Numbered from the stretch's first letter, positions 1-6,830 are shown. The stretch: 7,894 nt of DNA from an uncultured Bacteroidales bacterium (GCA_946549475.1 CAMNQO010000077.1:1-7894), one strand, 5' to 3'. A program made the numbers and translations. Notes: generated from the letters alone by a model not told the origin.

Positions 1-45
1 CGATATTATATCCCGCAAAGATAAAAAATTTTCTCAGATTTTGCG

Positions 46-53
46 TATATTTG
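46..53 (+). promoter_or_regulatory. Bacteroidota-type -7 promoter box before the hydrolase gene
   Basis: The octamer TATATTTG matches the Bacteroidota -7 consensus TAnnTTTG. It ends 7 bases before the ATG at 61, so initiation at the usual distance would start the transcript at or within a few bases of that ATG. No convincing TTTG -33 element lies about 20 bases upstream; that stretch is A/T-rich. The call rests on the -7 match and on its position in the only non-coding strip of the window. Confidence 0.5.
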
Positions 54-60
54 TCCCGGT

Positions 61-792
61 ATGAAAACGATTCTCTATGTTCACGGTCTGGGAGGAGGAG
101 GTGACAGCCGCATCCCGGGAATCCTGTCGGAATACTATGCCCGGAATCAGGTCTCCGTCCGTGTCATCTGCAAAACCTACGACTTCGATCCGGAAAAAGC
201 GGCCGCTTTCCTGGCCAGACTGGCAGAGGAAATGCAGCCGGACCTGGTCATCGGAGAGTCGCTGGGGGCCGCGCAAGCCCTGCGGATTCCGCTCTGGCGC
301 ACCGAAGATTCCGGCACGCTGAAAGCAGTCCCGCACCTGTTCGTCTCCCCTTCCCTGGGAGCGCCGCTGTGGCTCGGACGCTGCGCTTTCTTGGCCCTGA
401 TTCCCGGCGTCCGTCCCCTCTTCAACTATCTCTACCGCCCCAAGCATCCCGGTGACCGGCAGGTGTCGGATTTCCGCTTCGGTACTTTAAAGAAATACCG
501 CGCCCACTACCGCATCGCCATCGCCACGGCCCGGGAAGGACTCAGGACGAGCGAAGCGACCGCAGCCCGGAGCGGCCCTGTCGGCAAGACCGCCACGACC
601 CCGGCGCATCCTTATTTCGCCTTTTTCGGGACCAGGGACCACTACCGGAAAAGCGGTGTCGTGTCCGTACGCCGCTGGGAAAAACTATTCGGAAAAGAGT
701 CTTACGCCCTTTATGACGGGACGCACTTCATGGAAGAGGAATACATCCGTTCGATGCTCATTCCCCGGATTGACGCGCTACTTCATCTGTAG
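61..792 (+). CDS. alpha/beta hydrolase (putative esterase)
   Basis: A 243-residue cytoplasmic-type protein without a signal peptide, predicted to be a serine hydrolase of the alpha/beta fold; the substrate is unknown. It opens with a short beta strand followed by HG (residues 8-9) and a glycine-rich loop, the usual oxyanion-hole region. The nucleophile elbow is GESLG at 65-69, giving Ser67. Asp193 in FGTRD and His222 in DGTHF complete a plausible triad in the right order and spacing. Residues about 160-182 form an Ala/Thr/Ser-rich linker before the last strands. The ATG at 61 is preferred because strand 1 begins immediately after it and the next in-frame Met is residue 58, beyond the HG motif. 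No Shine-Dalgarno precedes it. The gene stands alone on the plus strand, and its last 15 bases overlap the convergent permease gene. Small YqiA-like esterases are a possible relation, but the family assignment is loose. Confidence 0.82.
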   Translation: MKTILYVHGLGGGGDSRIPGILSEYYARNQVSVRVICKTYDFDPEKAAAFLARLAEEMQPDLVIGESLGAAQALRIPLWRTEDSGTLKAVPHLFVSPSLGAPLWLGRCAFLALIPGVRPLFNYLYRPKHPGDRQVSDFRFGTLKKYRAHYRIAIATAREGLRTSEATAARSGPVGKTATTPAHPYFAFFGTRDHYRKSGVVSVRRWEKLFGKESYALYDGTHFMEEEYIRSMLIPRIDALLHL

Positions 793-2124
793 CCACTTCC
801 ACAAATCCTTGAAACTCCCCTTTTTTCCGAACATCAGGATGCCGACTTTGTAGATTTTGGCGGATGCCCAGGCGCAGGCCAGGAAGGTCAGGATGAGCAG
901 GACGATGCTCAGGACGATTTCCCAGACGGGAACCCCGAAAGGAAGGCGGGCAAGCATGACAATCGGAGAAGTGAAAGGAATCATCGAGCCCCACCAGACG
1001 ATCGGGCTGTCCGGCGCCTTGAAGGCGGCGACCGTAATGAAGAAGCCCAGCATCAACGGAATGGTGAGCGGAATCTGCAACTGCTGGGTGTCCGCCTCAT
1101 TTTCCACCGCCGATCCGATGGCTGCGAAAAGCGAAGCATACAGCAGGTAACCGAAGAGGAAAAACAGGAAGAAACAGAGGATGATTTCGCCCCAGGGCAT
1201 CGAAGTCAAAGTCGCCATCAAATCCCCCGCAAAACTGTTTTCCGGCATGGCCGGGAGTATGCCCGTCTGACTGCCGCCGCTCATTTCCAGCATGGCCTGC
1301 ATATCTCCCTGCGCGAAAAACTCCTTGCCCAGAAGTCCGCCGGCCAGGCCGATGAGCCCGCCGGTCAGGAGGATCCACAGGAAGAACTGCGTCAAAGCGA
1401 CAAGGGCGACGCCGATGATTTTTCCGAACATCAGTTCCGTAGCCCGGACGGAGGATATGAGCACTTCCACTACGCGGCTGGATTTTTCTTCTATTACGCT
1501 GGACATTACGCCGCCGCTGAACAGGGTGATGAAAAGGAAGATCATCATCCCCAGCAGCATGGAGACCGTCATGAATACGCCGGACTCCGAGACCGTCTCA
1601 TTCCCCTGCCTGTCGAGGGTGAAAGAGCGCAAGGATAGGTCGGAATCCACATTTTCTATGATTTCCGGAAGCCCCTCGATGTTGTAATCGGCAATCCTCT
1701 TTTCCTTGACGGCCAGGCGAAGTCTGTCCTGGAGTTCCTTCTTCAAATCCTCCCCCAGCGGCTTGAGCGAATAAGACTCCGCCTTGAGGTCGAACAGGCT
1801 GTCGCCCGCCGGCGTTACTACCAGCAGGACATCCTGGCCGGAAGCCGGCAAGGCGGCTTTCAAAGAATCTGCCTCCTCTGTCCCGTTACAGAAAGTATAG
1901 CGGGCCAGATCGCTGTCCGTCATATAGGCCCGGACAAGCGCACTGCGGTCCAGAATCAGGATATTCTTTCCCTCTTCTTTGGCGAAGAGCATGATGAGCG
2001 TAGGGAGTATGGTCAACGCGGCAAAAAGTACAGGGACCAGGAATGTGATGATCAAAAAGGATTTCTTTTTGACCTTATTGAGGTACTCGCGGGAGATAAT
2101 GACGCCGATGGTGTGCAGGTTCAT
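778..2124 (-). CDS. ABC-2 type exporter permease (NatB-like)
   Basis: A 448-residue membrane subunit of an ABC-2 type exporter, partner of the ATPase encoded just upstream. An N-terminal hydrophobic segment at about 22-48 follows a basic stretch (KVKKKS). A polar domain of about 135 residues (50-182), probably outside the cytoplasmic membrane, comes next. Five further membrane segments lie at roughly 183-208, 236-262, 313-338, 350-370 and 400-424. The stretch at 212-238, with EEKSSR, EVLISS and GKIIG, is the conserved cytoplasmic coupling region of NatB/YhaP-type permeases (ABC2_membrane_3). The protein ends with a short basic tail. Its ATG overlaps the TGA of the ATPase gene (ATGA, 2121-2124) and has no Shine-Dalgarno, so translation probably depends on coupling. 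NatB exports sodium in Bacillus, but homologues carry varied cargo, so the substrate is not predicted here. The stop lies inside the 3' end of the convergent hydrolase gene. Confidence 0.9.
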   Translation of the reverse strand: MNLHTIGVIISREYLNKVKKKSFLIITFLVPVLFAALTILPTLIMLFAKEEGKNILILDRSALVRAYMTDSDLARYTFCNGTEEADSLKAALPASGQDVLLVVTPAGDSLFDLKAESYSLKPLGEDLKKELQDRLRLAVKEKRIADYNIEGLPEIIENVDSDLSLRSFTLDRQGNETVSESGVFMTVSMLLGMMIFLFITLFSGGVMSSVIEEKSSRVVEVLISSVRATELMFGKIIGVALVALTQFFLWILLTGGLIGLAGGLLGKEFFAQGDMQAMLEMSGGSQTGILPAMPENSFAGDLMATLTSMPWGEIILCFFLFFLFGYLLYASLFAAIGSAVENEADTQQLQIPLTIPLMLGFFITVAAFKAPDSPIVWWGSMIPFTSPIVMLARLPFGVPVWEIVLSIVLLILTFLACAWASAKIYKVGILMFGKKGSFKDLWKWLQMK

Positions 2125-3026
2125 GACTGGACAAGACTTATGAAAATATCGTTCATGCGGGCCGTGGTCTCACTGAAAGACAGGATGTTGACGCCTTGGG
2201 AAAGCAGCGCGTCCAACAGGGCGGCATTGTCCGCTCCGGAGACGGGATTCAGCAGGGCGCAGCGTCTGTTGTCCTTCGCTTCGTCCGAGATGATTTCGAA
2301 GACCCCGGCAGCGGCGGACAAATCCTTGCCCGTGTATTCCAGGCTGCGATAATGCCGGCCATAATCCCGCCGTATCTGCCCGACGCTTCCGGCAATGACC
2401 ACCCGGGACTTGTGGATGAGGGCGATGTTGTCGCAAAGTTCCTCGACCGACTCCATGTTGTGGGTGGAGAGCATGACGGTCGCACCTTGCCGTCCGAGTT
2501 CCAGAATCTCGTCGCGGATGAGTTGGGCGTTGACCGGGTCGAAGCCGGAAAAAGGCTCGTCCAGGATCAGGAGCGAAGGTCTGTGGACCACTGTGGTGAT
2601 AAACTGCACCTTCTGGGCCATGCCCTTGGAGAGTTCCTCGACTTTTTTGTTCCACCAGGATGAAATGCCGAATTTCTCGAACCAGCGTTTCAGTTCGGCG
2701 GATGCGTCCGATGCGCTCATACCCTTGAGCCGGGCCAGATACATCGCCTGGTCCCCGACCTGCATCTTGCGGTACAGCCCCCGTTCTTCGGGCAGATAGC
2801 CGATGCGGGCCACATCCTCCCGGGTGATGGGGCGTCCGTCGAAAAGCACGACACCTTCGTTCTGGACCAGAATCCGGTTGATGATGCGGATCAAAGTGGT
2901 CTTGCCCGCTCCGTTGGGGCCCAGCAGTCCGAATATCTTGCCGGCGGGAATCTCTACGCTGACATCGTCCAGCGCCACTTTCTCTCCGAAATGTTTGCTG
3001 ATGTGCTGACAGGAAATCATGTTCAT
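2121..3026 (-). CDS. ABC transporter ATP-binding protein (NatA-like)
   Basis: A 301-residue ATPase that should dimerise on the cytoplasmic face and power the permease encoded next. Walker A is GPNGAGKT at 36-43, the signature is LSKGM at 132-136, Walker B is LLILDEP at 152-158, the D-loop is SGFDP at 160-164, and the switch histidine is His189 in STHN. The Q-loop reads GYLPEERGLY, with Glu80 where many ABC proteins have Gln; to my knowledge this is normal for the NatA/YhaQ subfamily. About 85 residues follow the nucleotide-binding domain, a C-terminal extension typical of exporter ATPases of this group. The chosen ATG (3024-3026) overlaps the TGA of holA as ATGA, supporting coupling. An alternative ATG two codons later (3018-3020) would also give a full domain. 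The substrate is unknown. Confidence 0.93.
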   Translation of the reverse strand: MNMISCQHISKHFGEKVALDDVSVEIPAGKIFGLLGPNGAGKTTLIRIINRILVQNEGVVLFDGRPITREDVARIGYLPEERGLYRKMQVGDQAMYLARLKGMSASDASAELKRWFEKFGISSWWNKKVEELSKGMAQKVQFITTVVHRPSLLILDEPFSGFDPVNAQLIRDEILELGRQGATVMLSTHNMESVEELCDNIALIHKSRVVIAGSVGQIRRDYGRHYRSLEYTGKDLSAAAGVFEIISDEAKDNRRCALLNPVSGADNAALLDALLSQGVNILSFSETTARMNDIFISLVQS

Positions 3027-4057
3027 ACCGTCAATATTTTGCTGATCAGTTCCAGGTACAGGCCGGCTTGGTCGAGATCACCTCCGTCGCCGCCTTTCGC
3101 CAGATAATCATACTCTTTCAGGAGCGCGATGACGCTCATGCACTGCGGCGCGGACCAGAGATTGACCGCCGTGTCGTATTCTTTGACAAAGAAAGGCGAG
3201 ATACCCAGGAAGGCGCCGCGTTCGGCCGGGGACAACTCGTTGCGGGCCACACTGTAACGGAGGATGCGGTAGAAATGCGTGTAGAGCATGGCAATCTGCG
3301 GAATCATGGAGAAATTCTTGACCATTGCCATGTTGGAGGCGATTTGCAGCGCCTCTTTCCCCTTGCGGGCCGACAGCGCCTTGGTCAGTTCGAATACGCT
3401 CATCTGCCGGCTCAGGCCGATGTTCTCTTCGATGTCCTCCAGAGTAATCCGGGAAGTATCTTCGGGCAGATTCTTGAGCATCTTTTCCGTTTCCAGCGCC
3501 ACTTTGCCCAGGTCGCTGCCGGCATCCTCCGCCAGGAGGGCGGCGGCATCCGGACTGATCTGCAGGCCGCGGGATGCATAGTAAGCGACAATCCAGGCCG
3601 GCATCTTGTAGTCCGGGACGGGCGTGGATTCCAGCACGATACCCGCTTTCTGCACCGCTTTGTACAGCGCTTTGCGCTTGTCGGCCTTCGCGCCCCGCAG
3701 GCAAATGACCAGGATGGTGCTTTCGAGCGGACGGTCACAATAGTCGGCCAGTCCCTCGTAATCCTTCATCATCTGCGCCTCTTTGACCATCACCAACTGG
3801 CGCTCGGCAAACATGGGATAGCGCATCGCCGCCGAGCGCACCTCGTCGGCGTTGACATCCGCGCCGTAACAGATGTATTGATTGAAGTCCCTGTCCGCTT
3901 CGGGAATGGCGTTGCGAAGAATGGCATCGGCCACCATGTCGATATAATAGGGTTCCTCCCCCATCAACAGATATACAGGCTTGAAGATGCCCTTGCGGAC
4001 ATCTTCAAGCATCTGTGCGGCCGCCGATGCCGCATCTTGCACTGCCGATTTTGCCAT
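3023..4057 (-). CDS. holA: DNA polymerase III subunit delta
   Basis: A 344-residue clamp-loader subunit, the wrench that opens the beta sliding clamp for loading at primed sites. The N-terminal region has the family pattern VYLLMGEEPYYID (28-40), where the GEE motif stands in a degenerate Walker A position of this non-hydrolysing AAA+-like protein. MRYPMFAERQLV (77-88) matches the region that contacts the clamp in Escherichia coli delta; Met81-Phe82 would occupy the Leu-Phe contact position, which is an inference by alignment from memory. ENIGLSRQMSVFELTKAL (about 211-228) leads into the C-terminal collar domain, which contains the family-typical segments MLYTHFYRIL and ISPFFVKEY. Length is normal for the family. 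The gene starts 12 bases after the hpf stop with no clear Shine-Dalgarno, and its TGA overlaps the start of the ABC ATPase gene. Confidence 0.93.
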   Translation of the reverse strand: MAKSAVQDAASAAAQMLEDVRKGIFKPVYLLMGEEPYYIDMVADAILRNAIPEADRDFNQYICYGADVNADEVRSAAMRYPMFAERQLVMVKEAQMMKDYEGLADYCDRPLESTILVICLRGAKADKRKALYKAVQKAGIVLESTPVPDYKMPAWIVAYYASRGLQISPDAAALLAEDAGSDLGKVALETEKMLKNLPEDTSRITLEDIEENIGLSRQMSVFELTKALSARKGKEALQIASNMAMVKNFSMIPQIAMLYTHFYRILRYSVARNELSPAERGAFLGISPFFVKEYDTAVNLWSAPQCMSVIALLKEYDYLAKGGDGGDLDQAGLYLELISKILTV

Positions 4058-4069
4058 CCGACGGACGAT

Positions 4070-4360
4070 CTACTCGTTGCGTTTTTCTTTCATGCGTGTG
4101 AGTTTCTCCTTGAGGATATCCACACATTCGTTGACGGCTGTCTCAAAAGAGTGGGCATTGCGCTCTGCGACGACGCTCGTGCCGGGCACGGTGACATTGA
4201 TGCGGACATTTTTGTTGGCGTTGTCGCTGAGGAGGGAAAACTTGACATCAACCGAAAGGATGGGGTCGAAAAACTTGTCGAGTTTGGCCACTTTCTTTTC
4301 GGTAAATTCGAGCAGTTTGACATCTGCGTCAAACTTGATGGACTGGACATTGATTTTCAT
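4070..4360 (-). CDS. hpf: ribosome hibernation promoting factor (short HPF / RaiA-type)
   Basis: A 96-residue protein of the HPF/YfiA family, which binds the 30S decoding region of idle ribosomes and blocks mRNA and tRNA sites in stationary phase or stress. The start MKINVQSIKFDAD, the helix LLEFTEKKVAKLDKFFD (17-32), the strand pattern VDVKFSLL and the second helix SFETAVNECVDILKEKL (71-87) give the beta-alpha-beta-beta-beta-alpha order of the family. It is the short form, without the C-terminal dimerisation domain of long HPF. The basic tail KEKRNE is usual. The start is strongly supported by GGAGGT four bases before the ATG. The same frame is open upstream into xerC, so HPF may also exist as the C-terminal part of a XerC-HPF protein. 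Stress regulation is expected from family knowledge; a possible internal promoter lies about 340 bases upstream inside xerC. Confidence 0.92.
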   Translation of the reverse strand: MKINVQSIKFDADVKLLEFTEKKVAKLDKFFDPILSVDVKFSLLSDNANKNVRINVTVPGTSVVAERNAHSFETAVNECVDILKEKLTRMKEKRNE

Positions 4361-5377
4361 GGTTACCTCCGTTTTTTTTGCCCTTGGATGGGCGGATTGA
4401 TAAACTTTTGAGAGTTGCGCGATGGTGTTGTGGGTATAGACCTGGGTGGCTGCCAGCGATGCGTGGCCCAGGAGTTCCTTGATCGAATACAGATCGCCTC
4501 CGTCGCCCAGCAGTTGCGTCGCCAGGGAATGTCGGAGTACATGGGGAGAAAGCCTCCCGCTGATGCCTTCCGCACTTCCCAGTTCCGCTTTGACTGCCCT
4601 GTCAACGAATGCGGGGTACAATCTGCCCCCGGCCGGCGTCAACAGCAGCGGATCTTCGGGTCCATACCTGCCATCCATCAACATTTCAACTGCATCCAAA
4701 TATACTAAAATTTCTTCAATCAAAGAAAAAACCAAAGGAATCGTGCGCATTTTGTCTCCTTTTCCGCGCACCAGCAACACCTTGCGCCGGGGGTCGAAAG
4801 AAGCCCGCGTGAGCGAGATGAGTTCGGCCCTGCGGATGCCGGTGGAATAGAGGATGGAGATGATCAGGCGCGAGATGCGGCGCATATAAGCCTCCCGGGT
4901 GACCTTGTTGCGGGCAAGGTCGCCTTTTTCGCCTTTGTGCAGGTCCAGTGACTCCCGGCCGGCCCACCAGGCCGTCTCCCGGAAGTAGTTTTCGAGCGCT
5001 TCGTCCCGATAAAACTCCGGCAGCCGCTGTTCCTGTTTCGGTCTTTTGACACCGGTCACCGGATTGGATGCAAGCAATTTGCGGGCAATCAGATACCGGC
5101 AGAATCCGCTCAAGGCGGACAAGTGCTGGTTGACCGTGCGCGGCTTCATCCGGCAGGCGTCCAGCAGGTGGACCTCATAGTTGCGGACCTGGGCAGGCGT
5201 CAGGGCGGAGAGCAGCGCGGCATCTGCGGGAGAGTCCGCGTCGCTGCCGGGCGACTCCCCGCCGTCCACGCAATGGCGGATAAATCCCTTCAGGACATCT
5301 TGGTAGATTTCCACCGTCCGGGAGGAATAGCGCCGTACATAGCGTACATAGTCGATATAGTCGTCAACAACTTGCAT
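4070..5377 (-). CDS. xerC: XerC-type tyrosine recombinase, open in frame into HPF
   Basis: A site-specific tyrosine recombinase of the XerC/XerD type that would resolve chromosome dimers at dif by cutting one strand pair. The N-terminal core-binding domain spans about 1-110 and the catalytic domain about 120-333. Catalytic residues are all present: Arg182 (TGIRRAEL), Lys206 (RGKGDK), His279 and Arg282 (SPHVLRH), His305 (LLGHAS) and the nucleophile Tyr314 (QVYTH). The recombinase part ends near SAHPRAKK at residue 335 but has no stop; four residues later the frame reaches the hpf ATG and continues to the hpf stop, giving 435 residues in all. Two segments, about 37-57 and 136-168, look longer than in ordinary XerC. 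ATG at 5377 is chosen because the family begins with this helix (DDYIDYVRYVRRYS); a TTG at 5386 would add three residues. The start overlaps the cca stop by 14 bases. XerD is not in the window. Confidence 0.88.
   Translation of the reverse strand: MQVVDDYIDYVRYVRRYSSRTVEIYQDVLKGFIRHCVDGGESPGSDADSPADAALLSALTPAQVRNYEVHLLDACRMKPRTVNQHLSALSGFCRYLIARKLLASNPVTGVKRPKQEQRLPEFYRDEALENYFRETAWWAGRESLDLHKGEKGDLARNKVTREAYMRRISRLIISILYSTGIRRAELISLTRASFDPRRKVLLVRGKGDKMRTIPLVFSLIEEILVYLDAVEMLMDGRYGPEDPLLLTPAGGRLYPAFVDRAVKAELGSAEGISGRLSPHVLRHSLATQLLGDGGDLYSIKELLGHASLAATQVYTHNTIAQLSKVYQSAHPRAKKTEVTMKINVQSIKFDADVKLLEFTEKKVAKLDKFFDPILSVDVKFSLLSDNANKNVRINVTVPGTSVVAERNAHSFETAVNECVDILKEKLTRMKEKRNE
4365..4370 (-). 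promoter_or_regulatory. strong Shine-Dalgarno of hpf
   Basis: GGAGGT on the minus strand, followed by AACC and the hpf ATG, is fully complementary to the 16S anti-Shine-Dalgarno core ACCTCC. It decides the hpf start and shows that hpf can be translated on its own. It lies inside codons of the continuing xerC frame, and its last two bases are the first two bases of the TAA at 4363-4365 in the neighbouring frame. Only one other start in the window has a purine-rich Shine-Dalgarno-like site: AGAGGG before the HsdR-N gene. Confidence 0.85.
4372..4379 (-). other. A8 homopolymer, possible slippage site at the xerC/hpf junction
   Basis: Eight consecutive A on the coding strand, in phase GCA AAA AAA ACG of the xerC frame, which contains the heptamer A AAA AAA in the X XXY YYZ phase. 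With eight A the frame stays open into hpf. With seven A the frame becomes CGG AGG TAA and XerC ends after Lys-Lys-Arg-Arg. With nine A, or a -1 ribosomal shift, the frame ends at a TGA about 30 bases inside hpf. Such a run is prone to polymerase slippage, ribosomal slippage and sequencing error. Which one applies cannot be told from one sequence. Confidence 0.5.
4697..4704 (-). promoter_or_regulatory. possible internal -7 box upstream of hpf
   Basis: TATATTTG on the minus strand matches TAnnTTTG and lies in an unusually A/T-rich patch of xerC (about 4675-4745). A TTTG at 4721-4724 could act as the -33 element, but the 16-base gap is shorter than the usual 19-21. A transcript from here would start near 4690 and reach the hpf ATG after about 330 bases, so it would give hpf and downstream genes without intact xerC. 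Confidence 0.25.
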
Positions 5378-6830
5378 CCGGACCAATCGGTTTGAGCCCC
5401 ATTTCCGCAGCCTTGCGGAGCATCAGTTCCCGGGCCGCGTCCCACTCGTTGGGAATCTCCCCTTCCAGGATCGCCTCCTTGACGGCATCCTTGATGAGGG
5501 CGATCTCGCGGGAGGGCGGAATCCCGAAAACTTCCATGATGTAATCCCCGGTAATCGGATTTTTGAAATTGCGGATGCGGTCTTTCTCCTCGACCAGGGC
5601 CATCTTCTGCTCCACCCGTTTGAAGTTTTCGTGCAGGCGCTCCACTTTGCGGGGATTCTTGGAGGTGATGTCGGCGTGGCACAGCAGCATCAGGTCGTCG
5701 ATGTCGCTGCCGGCATCGAAAAGCAGGCGGCGTACGGCCGAATCTGTCACTTCGTCCGTCACCAGCGCGATGGGGCGCAGGTGCAGCAGGACAAGTTTCC
5801 GGACATATTTCATCTTCTCGTTCAGGGGCAGTTTGAGCGAAGCGAAGATGTGCGGCACCATTTTCGCGCCGATGTACTCGTGTCCGTGGAAAGTCCAGCC
5901 GGTGCCGGGCTCGAATTTCTTGGTACGGGGCTTGCCGATATCGTGCAGGAGTGCCGCCCAGCGCAGCCACAGATTGGGCCCCACGCCCGCTTCTTCCTCC
6001 AATGCGCAGACATTGTCCAGCACCATCATGGTGTGGGAGAAATTCTCCTTGTGCCCCTTTCCTTCCTGGGTCTCGACGCCTTTGAGTTGCGCCAGATCGG
6101 GCAGAAAGACATGCAGCATCCCCAACTCTTCCATCAGGACAAAAGCGGGTGAAGGCTTGCTGCACAGCAGGATTTTGTTGAATTCTTCGGCGATGCGTTC
6201 TTTCGAGAGGATGGACAGGCGGCCGAGTTGGCGCCGGATGGAATCCAGGGACTCTTCTACGATGGTAAAATGCCGCTGAGGCGTGGAGAGGGTCGTGGCA
6301 AAACGGATGGCCCTGAGCATCCTGAGCGGGTCGTCGCTGTATGTCGTGTCCGGATCGAGCGGGGTCCGGATAATGCCTGCGGCCAGGTCCCGGATGCCGC
6401 CGAAGGGATCGACCAGGGCGCCATAATCCTCTTTGCAGAGGCTGAACGCCATCGCATTGATGGTGAAATCGCGCCGCAACTGGTCGTCTTCCAGCGTCCC
6501 GTCTTCGACAATGGGTTTGCGGGAATCCCGATGGTAACTCTCCTTGCGGGCACCGACAAACTCGACTTCGAGGTCCTTGTAGCGCAGCATCGCCGTGCCG
6601 AAATTCTTATAGACGCTGACTTTGGCGTGTACGGCTTTGGCTACGCACAGGGCCAGTTCGATGCCGCTTCCCTCCACCACGATATCGACATCCTTGCACG
6701 GGCGGCCCAGAAAACAGTCGCGGACATAGCCCCCGATGACAAACGCCCGCACCCCCATCCTGTCGGCGCAATCCGATACGATGGAGAAGACCTTATGGTC
6801 GAGAAAGCCCTCTGTTATGGTAACGCTCAT
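5364..6830 (-). CDS. cca: CCA tRNA nucleotidyltransferase with HD domain
   Basis: A 488-residue enzyme that adds or repairs the 3' CCA of tRNA using CTP and ATP. The class II nucleotidyltransferase head has GGYVRD at 33-38, the metal-binding pair in DVD at 47-49, RRDFTINAM at 119-127, DPFGGIRDL at 141-149, the nucleotide-selecting region DDPLRMLRAIRFA at 166-178, and ERIAEEFNKIL at 211-221. A C-terminal HD phosphohydrolase-type domain follows, with His266 (SHTMM) and the LHDIGK motif at 295-300, then a helical tail. The order head, neck, HD fits bacterial bifunctional Cca; poly(A) polymerase is the alternative, but no PAP-type basic tail is seen. The ATG at 6830 is preferred. An upstream in-frame ATG at 6890 would add 20 Arg/Cys-rich residues that are only a shadow of the upstream gene. 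The 5' end overlaps the HsdR-N gene by 38 bases; GGAAG just upstream of the ATG is a weak ribosome binding site. Confidence 0.93.
   Translation of the reverse strand: MSVTITEGFLDHKVFSIVSDCADRMGVRAFVIGGYVRDCFLGRPCKDVDIVVEGSGIELALCVAKAVHAKVSVYKNFGTAMLRYKDLEVEFVGARKESYHRDSRKPIVEDGTLEDDQLRRDFTINAMAFSLCKEDYGALVDPFGGIRDLAAGIIRTPLDPDTTYSDDPLRMLRAIRFATTLSTPQRHFTIVEESLDSIRRQLGRLSILSKERIAEEFNKILLCSKPSPAFVLMEELGMLHVFLPDLAQLKGVETQEGKGHKENFSHTMMVLDNVCALEEEAGVGPNLWLRWAALLHDIGKPRTKKFEPGTGWTFHGHEYIGAKMVPHIFASLKLPLNEKMKYVRKLVLLHLRPIALVTDEVTDSAVRRLLFDAGSDIDDLMLLCHADITSKNPRKVERLHENFKRVEQKMALVEEKDRIRNFKNPITGDYIMEVFGIPPSREIALIKDAVKEAILEGEIPNEWDAARELMLRKAAEMGLKPIGPDASC

Noticed and set aside
34..447. Minus-strand open frame of 137 codons opposite the hydrolase
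   Set aside because: The plus strand encodes a complete catalytic triad in family order; the antisense product is low-complexity with no recognisable motif.
777..793. GCTAC/GTAGC hairpin spanning both convergent stop codons
   Set aside because: The stem is five bases with a seven-base loop and no T-tract on either side. The symmetry partly follows from a TAG stop on each strand, so it is not credible as a terminator.
2787..2789. Glu in place of the Q-loop Gln in the ABC ATPase
   Set aside because: The GYLPEERGLY form is, to my knowledge, normal in the NatA/YhaQ subfamily, so it does not point to an inactive or novel ATPase.
3068..4411. A 447-codon open frame on the plus strand opposite holA and hpf
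   Set aside because: It lies wholly antisense to two well-recognised genes, has no recognisable domain and is rich in His/Arg/Phe runs typical of a complement-strand shadow in GC-rich coding DNA.
4070..5377. An integron or mobile-element integrase
   Set aside because: Housekeeping neighbours, the AHPRA ending and the lack of attachment sites, cassettes or cargo point to a chromosomal XerC.
5290..6165. A 291-codon minus-strand open frame overlapping cca
   Set aside because: It is a different frame of the cca gene, Arg/Pro/Gly-rich with no domain, whereas the cca frame carries all family motifs.
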